DNA of 64,000 nucleotides from Nautilus pompilius (Eukaryota; Mollusca; Cephalopoda; Nautilida; Nautilidae), in assembly GCA_018389105.1 (NCBI GenBank), contig JACATO010002127.1, positions 2,480,001 through 2,544,000 of the forward strand, in the 5' to 3' direction. The position numbers were made by a program, and so were the translations under genes. The notes under the pieces are model-generated. The model was not told the origin of the DNA and searched no databases. It saw only the letters and a program-made list of their open reading frames with translations. Shown piece by piece: positions 14,501 to 25,935 of this stretch. Within the stretch, counting starts at the first letter, position 1; every line of letters starts with the position of its first letter.

Positions 14501-14978
14501 GTTCAGTTAAGAATTGTTCCTGACTTTGGCAGTGAAGCTTCAGTGTTATCACACAAGGTGTAGTAAAGCTGGTGCTGGCAACCTATCCACATCTGAAACA
14601 CACTTGACAATGCATCAGCACTGAGTCAACTTCAGTCCTTATCTGACATGTGGGAGTTTGAGGTGATCTGACATTCTGTCAGGAAAACTATTCAAGGTCA
14701 TGGCAGCTCCTGAATGTGAAACAGTGATGCCTGGATTCACTGTACAAATCATGATGACATCCTACCTTCTCTCAATAACTATACTAACCCGCTTTGCTCT
14801 GCTCTTTGATGCTGCACAGAAAATGATTGACATTGCACAACTTTGCTTCTGTCCATCAAGATGGCTTGTACCTGGGTTTTCTTGTTCTCACAGGGCCCAA
14901 AATTCCCTGAGGTTATAACTCTCACTCTCTAGTTCTCAAACATCTGGCTAAACTCTGTCTATCTTCATTTCTTTGCAG
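11526..14978. other. AT-rich DNA upstream of the first visible semaphorin exon
   Basis: No semaphorin-like exon was recognised in this stretch even though at least one exon ending in phase 0 must precede 14979. Short TA, CA and T-rich repeats occur (11925-11955, 12170-12185, 12830-12850). Coding-like fragments at 14369-14563 and 14700-14918 have no family match and no convincing splice sites, so they are not called as exons. Confidence 0.4.
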
Positions 14979-17900
14979 TGCTCCATAAAGGACTCTCGAG
15001 AGCTGCCAGATAATGTTCTTGCCTTCATCAAAGATAAGCCTTTAATGGACAGAGCTGTACCACACCAGCATGGCCAACCTATTTTTTATAAACCCAACAG
15101 CATGATGCAAAAATTAACTGTTGCTTACAACGTTTCGGGGAATGGAGAAACAGTGTTCTTTACAGCTAGCAGTGAGTACTGCCATTTATTTTTCTCTTTA
15201 TAGAAAATACGCAAAGTTTGTTTATGATAAGCTCTATTTTAAAGAGAACTTATCGTGTTTATTATATTCTGTTTTGTCTTTTTGCATCAAGATTTTTTTC
15301 AGTACTACAATAAACAAAATAAAGACGTTTTATTAGATACGGAGCAGCAATACTCATTTTTGGCTGAGTTGGCTGTTTTGTTTTTTTTTTAAATATTCAG
15401 TGATGTGATTGCATTCCACATTTTACCAAAACCTTATGCACGCCACAGTAGTCTTTAAGCTATTAAGCTGTTAGAACAAACAGACACACAATAAATTTGG
15501 AAGGAAGAGTTTTATAAACAGTTTAAAATAGCATCTAGTAAACAGTGTAACCAGAGAAACTGAGTTAACACTAAAAATAGATTTCTTGGAATGAATTTAT
15601 CTTAAATCTCTCTTATGCATTTTTAACTCAGACATTATTAACCCACTAGCTTTTGTACTCAGAGTAGCAGCCTTATCAGAGAAGTTAAGTGAGTGCTGCT
15701 TACTGTAGAGTATGCAGTCCTAGAGTAGATGATTAGTTTCCATCAGTTTATTAGTAGTAACTACACTAAATGATAAATCTACATTTTAGAAATCTTTCCC
15801 TGTTGTCATCAGTAAAGTGATAGAAACAGCTACTGACTAAACCATCAAGGGTGCATGGGACTAATTCTACTGATGAAACCTACAAGGGTCTGTATGCGAT
15901 GGTTCAGTGATAGACCATCAAGGTTGTGCAGACTGGTTTAGTGTACCTTTCTAGCATGGTTTCTTATCTCTTAACCAGCCACATTGGTTTCATCTGGGTG
16001 CTTCTGTTTCCCCTCTCATCTAAAAATAAAAGGGAATTCCTCTGCAGAAGTCAAAGATGCCAAAGTCCACATGGAGCAGGATTAGCAATGCTTTTTAGGT
16101 AGCAGCACTACATTTCTTCACCAGGGTTGGTCCACATGTAGGCATCATTGTTTGAAAATAGAAATCTCAGGACTAAGTCCAGATGATGGGGACAGTGAAA
16201 GATCACTGAAACAAAGGATCATTTGTGAATTTTGTTACTACTAAAGTGATAGGAAACACGTCGATTAAACCCTCTATTTTTTTTTTAAAATAACACATCT
16301 CACCAATAACTTTTTTTCTTATTATGACAGTTAGAAGAAATTTTATTCTTTTTTAATAGATAATTTATAATGCCTACATTATTTCCATTAGATGGTTTAT
16401 AGAATATTAATAACATCTGATATTATATTATTGGGAACATTCAAACAAAATCAAAATGGAAACTTTTATGGCAATGCTACTTGAGCCAGGTTCCATTTTA
16501 AATTCCTTTGTACATGGAACAATAAATTTTTATATTAATTTGTTTTTTCTAATTTCAGACCAGGGTAAAGTCTTCAAAATTTTCCAAAAGCCAAATTATC
16601 GGAAGACTCCACAAGCAGTTTTGTCTGCTGTGTATTCTCCATTTAAGAAAAGTGAACCAATTTGGTCAATGAAATTACATGTAAGTAGCATTTGTTGTAG
16701 TTACATTGTCATACTTGCGTTCTTTTTATTTTCAGTTGAAACTTTTTTCTGTAATTTATTTATTGAGGTACATCATACTTTAACTCCAGTGGTCATCCTA
16801 TTTTTTTGTTTGTTTTTAAGCATTTTAGAAAAAAATATTTCCTATAAATGCAAAAAGAAAATTTTATTTTAAGTGAATATATTCTGAAAGCAAGCTGATA
16901 AAGTTAAGTTCAGAATAAAATTAGATTGCATTTCATCATTTTGTAACCTGGTGAGAGTATACACACACATCCTTCCTTTTATAACATTTGCTACCAATAT
17001 TCTCACCAATTGTATCTCATTTGATTTCCAAACATTTATCAATATATAGTGTATAGCTGTTTTAAATTTTCCATCATAGGGTATGGATATGTGTGGTAAA
17101 TTCAGATATTTCTAGAATATCATCATCACCATCAGCAACAGTCTGCCATCATAAATCAGAGGTGCAGTGGTAGACTGCTGGGTTGAGGCCTTGAATTCAC
17201 ATATCCCACCCAGGACCAGCTTGGTTTGGCATACCTCCCTGGCATGGTTTATTCTTGCTATTCTTTACCAACTGGCTGTGTGGATTTCCTCTGGTCTTCC
17301 CTTTATCCCACATCAAACAAGGAAGAATTCTAGTAGAGCCTTTTGTTGCACATTTCTAGAATACTAGTTTTATTAATACCATTTGTCTCTCTGTCTCTTT
17401 CACTGAGTCTGACCATCCAAAAAGAAAATGAAATACCGAACACAATTATTTACCTTTGCATATTTTTGTTGTTGTTGTTTGTTTTTTTTTTTGGTAATCT
17501 TTAGTTTATTCAACCTCACATATCTAACATCAATGTGTTCTTCATCCCCACTGCCCTCTTTCAGGTGCACCTTTAATGTTTTGTCCCAGTTAAGTCTGAA
17601 TTTTCTTAAGTACATTATAACATCACTTTCCTATACAGGAATACCACGACTTACGTAAAGGTTACATTCCAGTCGGCTATACATTAACATAAGTCGAATT
17701 TGCATGCTTCTGCTTATTATCTTGCATCCATACTGTCACCGATTTCTCCATTTCAGTAATCACACCAGTCCTTTGTTTCATTATCGTTGTAGATTTCATG
17801 TGGGCATATTCTTTCACGTGTTCTGTAATATGGTCTCTGTCTCTCACTATCATGTTAACTGTCAACACGGCCATGCCCAGGCCATGTGCAATGGAAGACA

Positions 17901-18301
17901 AAGTTTATCCATCTTCATATTTCTTTATTATGCTCACCTTCTCAAGCACTTATGCTTCTTTGTGGAACCACTAGCTCTAGCATCACTTTTACACTTTGGC
18001 GCCATGGCTTGCAATGGAAAAATTTACATAATAATGAAAAGATTCACACACAACTAAACTCACTTGATGGATACTAACGCACAATTGAGGACGTAGGAGA
18101 GGGATGCTGGCTGACTAGCACACTCAGACCCCAGCACGCATTACCCCATGGCCCAAAGTAGTGACCCAGGTACCCATCCACAGCACTATGTAACATTTTT
18201 GCTGTATGTCAAACTTTCTTTAGAATTTATTTCTTATGTAAAGTCGGATTTATGTAGGTTGGGGTATTCCTGTACATAGAATTCATCTCAAGTATGCATT
18301 C

Positions 18302-18348
<47 letters not shown>

Positions 18349-21300
18349 GCACACATGCCTGCTTCTAAATCTTTTCCAAAAAATAATTTTAACATAAGTT
18401 GTGTTTTTTTTTTTCAGGAGGAATACTTGTACCTTGGTACAGACAGACAGGTTGTACAGATGAGTGTCATTACATGCAACAAGTACATGAAGGTGGACAT
18501 TTGCATCAGTGATCCTTACTGTGGCTGGCACAAGAAAAATGGACAGTGTATGAAGTTATGTCCCAAGTAAGAATCCATGTAGCCGATTATATACTTAAAC
18601 ATTAGTATTTTATAATAAATATTCTAATTTAGAAAGTTATCTTGCATTGGCTTCTTTTCTGCATAGAAAAGAACAATAATTTACAAATTTTTTTAATTGA
18701 ATATTTCAAACTATGTAGATACTGTTGTTCTTATCATTGTCAATGTAAAATGTATCTTTGCTTAATATTTTTTTAAAAATATTATTTATTTTTTCTCCAG
18801 ACATTTAATTTAGAATAGAAAGCAAAAAAAAAAAAACAAAAAACACAGCAGCAGTTTGTGTTTTTCTTATGACTAAGTATAACATTATGGGGATGAATTG
18901 CTTCCTACTGCATTCACTGCATAGCAACTGACAAAGTAGCAATATAACCTCTTGGCTAATCCTCAAAGCTGAGATTGGTTGACAGATTATACTTGCTACT
19001 TTTAGTTGCTAGGCTGCGGTGCCAAATCCATATGATCACACAGTCTACATAGCGAGGAATTAATTCTTTGAGTATATTAAGACAGTAACCAGATCTGAAA
19101 ACATAGTCCCTTTTAAGGGACAAATCATTTTCATTGAAAATTCAATAAATCAGTTTTTATCCTTTATGTATTTCATTTGTTTTTATATATATATATATAC
19201 ATTTTCTTTTTTTAACGTGTTTATTGAATCTTTCATTTTCTTGCAGCCTCATCACTTACAAAGACATTAATTCTTTACTACCATTGGATGAGGCCATTTT
19301 TGCTGTTATCAAAGAACAGCTGTACGGTAAAGAAATTACTCTTCTTTTAAAATGAATTTACTAGAATAAACAAATGAGTACTGCAGAGGGTTTATCCATG
19401 CACACCAGTGATGTTTATGTAAACAGCAGAAGCTGCAAATGAGATTTTAATTGATCATATGACAATAAAAAAACAGCATGTATGCATGCATGCACACACA
19501 TTTATCTAATAGGAAAATGAAGATTAATTGTTTGTTGTCAGATGTTTGAGAGCAGTTGAAAGAATTTATGAAACCAGATTTTCCATTTAAAATGATATCA
19601 AAATTTCTTTATCAATCAAATTTTTGAACTGGGATTTTGACAAAATTGCTATCAATTATTGTAGAAAGAAATCTTCTTTAGATTTTGTGTCTATATATAA
19701 ATTGCCTTTTCTTTTTTTTTTTAAATTAAACTTTCTCCTAGTTCACACATTCTAACCCCAAAGTTATATATACGGTAGCTTCTGGTCTTTTTTTCTGGAT
19801 TTTTTTAAAAATTAAACACTTAGTTGTGTTTCTAGTTTGGCAGTTGCAAAGAGGCAATACAAACTAGTGTTGCAAACTACTATTGCTGGTAATCTAATCC
19901 ATCCATTAACAGTTCTTTTCTTTAAAGTCGTTTTATGACATATGACACCTAATATTAGTAACTGTAAATAGCTGAAAAAATGCCTTGGTACTCACAGTCA
20001 GATGCAGAGTTTGAGTATATACAGTAGTTTGTATTTCTTTCTTTTTTTTGTCAAATTCTGATTGATACTGAATATATGTTTATATAATAAACTATTAATC
20101 TCAACATAGAATGTGAATAAAGTAAGTAATCTCTTTGGTAAGTCTGCACCAATTAGCATATGGAATATGGGCACATATAAGTTTTTAAAAACTCAAGATG
20201 AAAATATATTGCACTCACACACAAGATGCTGCTGGTTTACTGTTTCCAGTTTTCACAGGTCTTAGCGCTAGTTAATAACATTAGAACAATTGTTTATTAC
20301 AGAGGAACGAAATGTTAATTTAACAACTGGTTCATCATTTTCCCTGAAAGTGAACTACAAGCTGCAGATCCATGGCCCTGTTTACTGGAAGAAGAATGCA
20401 GAAGCTGTACTGCTGGGAGAACACTATCTCCTCTCATACGATCACTCACTCATCCTTCAGAACATCAATGAGTCACATGAAGGAGCATACACAGCCAAAG
20501 ATAGGTTTAACAACGTAGTTGCTAAATACAACATCACAGTATTTAAAGGTAAGCTTCTTGCTTCTAGTCAGTCTGATTGTCTGCATGGCTTTACTTATAA
20601 TGTGATTTACATAACAAAACAAAAACTGGCATTATTCACGTATGATGGTGGATTAGCATCATGTTTATTTGCCATGGTGGACATTTGGGCTGTTTTGGTG
20701 TGTAGGCAGTTGCAGAAGATCTCTAGCAGATAACCTATTGCACACCCCTAGTTGGATATTGCATGCTCCTTGCACACTTACAAAATTATTTTCATCTTCA
20801 CTCATTTTGTGTGCATGAAAAATGAAGATTGAATCATGATAAGATGGAGCTAATCATTTTGGTCTTTAGTGAAACTTTTTTCATTATTTGTTTTAATTTT
20901 ATTTCACAGTAATGTATGTGTATATATAAATAAAAGCATAGTACACAAAATAAAACAAAACTCTTTCAGCTACATTATATAAAATTTTAATTTCTCTGTT
21001 ATCATTTTATGCTTAATTTCTATATTAAATGGTATGAAATATTGCACACTTTCTGAGGACTAAACTCTGATAGAGACAGGAAAAGATCATTGAAATATAT
21101 GTTTATTAGTTTACTGACTACTAATGAAGTGATGGGGAACCACCATTATTAGCTGACCGGTGTTCTTTCAGATAAATCTGAAGTTGAAAAAGTTTGGATA
21201 TCAAAATTTCAAGAGTGGTGTGTTGCATTTGAAGACTATAAACAACAAAAGGAAAGATGGGTAAGCAGTTGCAATAATTCCATTATTTTTTATGTCACGC

Positions 21301-22392
21301 TGTCAGCTTAAAACTCATCCATTCCTCTTCCTCCAAAAAAGATTGGGGTGCTATCATGCTTTATTGTTATATTGAGGACATTAGCAGAGATGGTTCAGGG
21401 TGTTAGCAGCTTGTTTTTCTTTTTTTAATTAAATTAATTGGATGAATCCATAAACAGTAATTTGAATATAGTTGTTGACATTTTGCTCTGTTGTTACTTA
21501 CAGTGTAATCTTAGTTCCAAAGAATTTCAAACATTTTAAAATTTGCACTGCACATTTATTCATCATTTCAAATGGAATTTCTGAAAAGCAAGAAAACTTG
21601 AGGCTACCTATAAAAACTTAAGTGAAAAAATGCTGGATTTTTATTTATATTGCCTGTAAGAGAGGCAGAAAAGTCTCATAGTTTGTTATTGTTGCTTTCT
21701 AATATTAAGCCGAGCCAATTTATAGATTTGGCCCCTAGTATAGTCAGCTATAAATAAAGAATCATACTCAAAATTAGATCCTCTTCCAAACATCTAAAAT
21801 TCAAACTAGGTAAATCTATTATTTTTCATCTTTCTGCATATTATAAATGATGGAAACCTGGGAATGTTCTAAAAAATGAAAATCTGAATCTTCAATAAAT
21901 TCAGTTTTCTTAAAACGCATACCATGCCTGTTAAGTGTGTCATACATTTAAATTGTATCTTTTAAAATATATTTCTTGTATTTTGTTTTCAAATACATGA
22001 AAATGCACATTATTATCCAATAATTACAGTATTTCAAAATATTTTGTTTAGTGGTTACTAGGGGACAGGAAGAAAAATGGTCATCAATATGATTCTTAAA
22101 TTGGTTTATTCTGTTACTGTTAGCTACATTTAGCAGAAGTGTGTCAGAATTTCTGCTAATTTTTAACTGTCCCTAATTTTTTTTTTGTGTATTGAAAGTG
22201 GTGCTTTTGCTGCTTACTCTGATACAGCTTCAAAATGTTGATGAAAAGGATAGAGTTGTAATTTTTGTTTTATCATCTGTTTTAACAAATTGTTTTCTTG
22301 TTTACTTACAGAATCAGCAGTGTAATAGTGCCAGTAATGTTGGGAGCAATGACATACCGAACAATATACAGCCAAGTTTGACAAATAACTAA
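14979..22392 (+). CDS. Sema2a: Class 2 semaphorin (Sema2a-like), C-terminal seven exons
   Basis: Semaphorins are secreted or membrane axon-guidance ligands that bind plexins; class 2 members are secreted and carry a sema domain, a PSI domain, one Ig domain and a short tail. Exons joined by GT-AG and phase: 14979-15171, 16559-16680, 18418-18566, 19247-19326, 20303-20548, 21172-21260, 22312-22392 (stop TAA). They total 960 nt, 319 residues, and all phases agree. Exon 1 has LPDNVLAFIKDKPLMDRAV, the sema-domain HPLMD-type block. Exon 3 holds the last sema blade (YLYLGTDRQVVQ) and the PSI signature DPYCGW at about residues 137-142. Exon 5 is the Ig domain (about 182-263) with three N-x-S/T sites. 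Exons 6-7 give EWCVAFEDYKQQKERW then NQQC, the tail typical of class 2. There is no transmembrane segment. The Ig domain lacks the canonical cysteines. The N-terminal part of the sema domain and the signal peptide are not visible. It could be a divergent Sema2 paralogue rather than the direct Sema2a orthologue. Confidence 0.9.
15930..16095 (+). repeat. SINE-like dispersed repeat, copy D (partial)
   Basis: Body of a repeat found at least six times in this window. The shared core runs from a TTTAGTGTACC-like segment through CTAGCATGGTTTCTTAT, CAGCCACATTGGTTTCATCTG, and then an A-rich stretch before AATTCCTCTGCAGAAG. It lies inside semaphorin intron 14979/16559 and appears truncated at its 5' side. 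Confidence 0.55.
17160..17372 (+). repeat. SINE-like dispersed repeat, copy A
   Basis: One of the clearer copies. The head (GCAGTGGTAGACTGCTGGG) is followed by TTGGTTTGGCATACCTCC, CTGGCATGGTTTATTCTTGC, GGATTTCCTCTGG and AATTCTAGTAGAGCC. These blocks recur in the same order at about 15.9, 25.7, 34.8 (reverse), 41.8 and 51.9 kb (reverse). It sits in the intron between semaphorin exons 2 and 3. Confidence 0.65.
17634..18274 (-). mobile_element. Internally deleted Tigger-like element retaining the N-terminal transposase part
   Basis: A 637-bp element (17636-18272) with terminal inverted repeats: the left end reads CAGGAATACCACGACTTACG, and the right end is the approximate reverse complement ending GGGGTATTCCTG. 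TA flanks both sides (17634-17635, 18273-18274). On the - strand, from about 18008 down to 17680, a broken frame begins MAPKCKSDARASGS and continues with SIAHGLGMAVLTVN and HVKEYAHMKSTTIMKQRTG. This matches the CENP-B-like helix-turn-helix region of Tigger transposases. The catalytic DDE part is missing, so this is a non-autonomous deletion derivative inside a semaphorin intron. Confidence 0.85.
18303..18343. repeat. CA dinucleotide microsatellite
   Basis: An almost uninterrupted run of about 20 AC units lies roughly 75 bp upstream of the acceptor of semaphorin exon 3. Length variation could make it a polymorphic marker; an influence on splicing is possible but not shown. Confidence 0.95.
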
Positions 22393-23387
22393 TGGCCAGC
22401 TATGAATGGCTGTTACTAGATCTGTGATACATAAATATTCTACTTCATTGTCCCATCATTCCTCTTCTCAGAGTTCATGTCACCAAATGTCATTCATATT
22501 TTAGTTTATTGTATGACTATTGCATGCTGTTCTTCAAACAAACAAACAAAATGTTAGTTTTATGTTCAGTGCATTTAAGGACTAAAATCTGCATCTGGAG
22601 TTGACTGTCAATGTTTTACAGTATATTTTCTGAGGTTTTATCATTTCTTCAGTCTTTTGTGTTTCTGAAATTACACAGCAAATTAACTTTAACATGCTTA
22701 ATACTAACGGGAAACTGCTTTGATAGATCACTCCTATATTTATCCTAAAATTCTGAATTGGAGTGATTTTATCAGTTTGTAATAAGTTGTAGAATGTTCT
22801 TTTAGTTTTAAAGATGCCTACATTTATTTTAATGTACTTCGACATAAGAGAACATCATGCAAACTTTGTCAAATGCAGAAAGCATGTGCAGCCGTTCTTA
22901 TTGTGTATCTTAGATAATAATTGAGGAACGTGATACATCAAAATTGAGGTAGATGTGTAATATTTATATAATACTGTACAAAGCATGTAATTGTCAAATA
23001 TGTGCTGTTATACTGCAGTTTCACAACTTCTTATGATTTCCATGCTGACTTCACAGTGGTTGTTGTGCAGTCTGGTCTTCGGAAGGAATGCATGGTGCTC
23101 ATGCGCTTATTTCTGAAACTTGTGATGAGGCAATCTCTCTGCTTGGCGTATGCCCAGTGTTCCATTTTTAATTGAAACATACTTTGATGGCTTTGCCAAA
23201 TTACTCTCAAGAATTTTGATAGATTGTGTTGCCTTTTTGCTTGTTTATTTGGCAATACTTTCATCCAAAGCCTCTATTGCATTTTTTAAAAATCCTTTAT
23301 TATATTACTGTCTCAGAATGGTTAAGAGTCTTGTTCCTTGTACGAATTCTTGTTTTAAAAGGGAAGTTTTTGGATAAAATCTATATT

Positions 23388-23393
23388 AATAAA
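23388..23393 (+). terminator. Candidate polyadenylation signal for the semaphorin gene
   Basis: An AATAAA hexamer occurs about 1.0 kb after the semaphorin stop codon at 22392. In DNA this AT-rich such hexamers are common by chance, and later ones also exist, so this is only the nearest plausible candidate. Confidence 0.2.
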
Positions 23394-23641
23394 TGATTTA
23401 CAGTGGCACTACAAAAAGTTTCCATTAAACATGTGATCTCTTATAGAAACAAAAAAAAAAATGTAAATATAAAATGCTCCCTTTTTATGAGATTCACAGA
23501 CACTACAGTATATTAAGATTTTAACGAGTATCTGATTACTCCAGTACAGAGAATTAAAATATCAACTGAAAAGAAATTTCCTACCTGATCAGTAAAATCC
23601 AAAATGATTCATTTTAATTGGTGTGTGAATATACTCAGTAT

Positions 23642-23643
<2 letters not shown>

Positions 23644-23690
<47 letters not shown>
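23644..23690. repeat. ATT trinucleotide microsatellite
   Basis: A clean run of about 15 ATT units lies downstream of the semaphorin stop codon, either in its 3' UTR or just past it. Confidence 0.95.
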
Positions 23691-25689
23691 GCAGTAATGA
23701 TTGCAGTATGAAAGGAGGGAGGAAGCAGCTGAAAACCAAGCTTTCTTTCTGAGCTGTCAGTATGTTTTCTTAACAGTTTGATGTTGCTGAGCTTTACTTC
23801 CAGAAGTTTCTGTTACATTGCAACAAGAGTTGGTTCTAAACACTGTTCATCTTGCACTCTTTCTTGTTAACTGCCAAAAAAAACATCAACTTGTCAAATT
23901 ACAAAAGATGATCAGATTTTATGTGTCACTGTAGCTTCCTTTCAAAATAGCAGACCCCTGATATACGTAGTAGAGTTAAAAAAGAAACATTTTTTTAAAA
24001 ATTCCAAGCATGGCTCTTCCAAATATAAACTGTAAAGCAGTTTTAAGAGTTAGGGTTACTTCTCAGTCTTTATTATCATGAGAGTTTTCAACAAGCTGAC
24101 ATGTCTGCAAGATCCACCAATTTGACCAATGCTTTGTTTGTCTTATACTTGCAACTTTCCAAGCTCTCCTCTACAAATTACTCCATTATATATCCTCTTG
24201 ACACTGCTTTTGAGTACAGGTTACCTGCCATATTTTAAATGTTTTACATTACATTGGCCCCATTTACCAATATTGTGCTATAGTTCTGCAAACACTTAAT
24301 AGTGTCTTTGTGATTTTTACACACAATGCTGCAGGCTGATTATGTATAATCCTTATCATCTACCTTCACTTGGCCAGGGTTTTTTGGTTGTTTTGCTGTT
24401 AAAGTCAGAAGTTTGCCTGTACACACTACATGAGTCTCTACTGAAGCATGATTAATTTTTTAGCAGAAATGGTGATGTTCACATCAATATTTCCATGAAA
24501 ACTTCCAATAAATTATTCAAAATTATAAAGGATTTGTATCACATGAACATGCTGTGGAATACATATTTTGAATTCTCAAAAAATTATAGAGATGTTTTAA
24601 AATATTTTAGTGACTTTATATAAATTATTGTTTTCTCCTTTAACAGATAAAAATGTATAATGGTTTTGACAGCAGCAAATTAGAAAAGTTTTTGAGGTTT
24701 TCTTTCACTTGCATACTATAAAAGTATGTTCTATAGTAAAAAGAAAAAGATATCCTTTGTTAGATGTTAATTTACTGTATATGAAGACATGATTGTGTAA
24801 TTAACATTTTTCTTTGTTGAGAGTTGGCAATCATATTAATTTCAAAGCAGCAGTTTGCAGTCAGAATCTGGTTGCTAGCTGCCAATAATTTAGAAAACCT
24901 TCCCACTGAATATGAAGATTAGGTTCTGATACTGATTATTGATTGCTTCTAAATATTTGTGAAAGAAAGTACACTAAGAAACTTAGCCCAAAAAAGGTAA
25001 GATGGCAAAAAAATAAGCTTTGGATCTGCTTTTGAAGATTGGCAGACATTTTATCAACTCATAGACAATGATAACATGAACTTTTGTAGTATTGCATTGT
25101 TGGAAGACTTTTCTAATTATTGGACAGATTCAAATTCTATGGAAAATTAAGTTTAAAACAATTACAAAAAAATAAACGTTTAACATAATTGGTTGCCATT
25201 TTTAATGTTTATCAGATGTGAAAGCGTATATATGTGTGTGTGTGTATGTATGTATGTATTAACTTGTTAGTAATACATTCAACATTCATTGTACATTAGA
25301 AGGAAAAATCTGATACAGAGAAAGTAGAATATGGCATGAGATTAGATTCACAGTGAATAGTTGTTAAGGCCTGCATTTTATCTATTTAAAATGGTGTGAT
25401 GTTATACGTATGAGAATTCATTTGATTGTCATCAAAATATGCAGTGATGGCAGTTTGAACTGGCATTCCCATTGGGAAACACTTCTAGTATATCTGTGTG
25501 GCACATCAGCTGCAGTCTGTCTGTTTAAATTTTCTGTAGAATATTAGAAAAATATGCTGTTAATATTAATTTACTAGCCTTTTCCAGTAGAATATTTAAA
25601 TATTTTATTACATTTCTAAATACTGAATATAAATATCTTTACAAAAAAAAAACACAAATGTGAATAGACAAACATCTGCCTATGGGGAA

Positions 25690-25935
25690 GCGTCCAGCTG
25701 AGAGAGTATAGCATACTGGCCAACTAATGTGGCTTAGGGCTGCATTTTAATCCCCCTTGGAGTCCAACCTGGTTTAGCAAAACTCTTCTAACAGGGTTTC
25801 TTCTCACTCTACCGGTCTATTGGTTTGAGTTTCTTCCCATGGCTTAACAGAGGAGTTCTAGTAGGGACCTTCATTTCCTGATGAAGACACAAGAGCCAGG
25901 ACCCGTGAGGTGCAGGAATGGTGCATGCTCTGTGC
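25690..25935 (+). repeat. SINE-like dispersed repeat, copy B
   Basis: Contains the ordered blocks of the family in diverged form: CATACTGGCCAACTAATGTGG, then CCTGGTTTAGCAAAACTC, ACAGGGTTTCTTCTCACTCT, GTTTGAGTTTCTTCC and GAGTTCTAGTAGGGACC. The part before the core resembles the tRNA-like head of the better copies. Confidence 0.5.

Larger units (their letters stand above)
22393..25685. other. Repeat-poor AT-rich DNA, possible semaphorin 3' UTR
   Basis: No coding similarity or transposase was recognised apart from the ATT microsatellite. The region directly follows the semaphorin stop codon on the same strand, so an unknown part is expected to be its 3' UTR. Confidence 0.4.

Noticed and set aside
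14369-14918. Coding-like fragments just upstream of the first visible semaphorin exon
   Set aside because: They do not match sema-domain blocks and stops separate them; probably an unrecognised old repeat.
16456-16872. 138-codon open frame on the + strand
   Set aside because: Only the part 16559-16680 is coding (a semaphorin exon); the remainder is intron read-through in the same frame.
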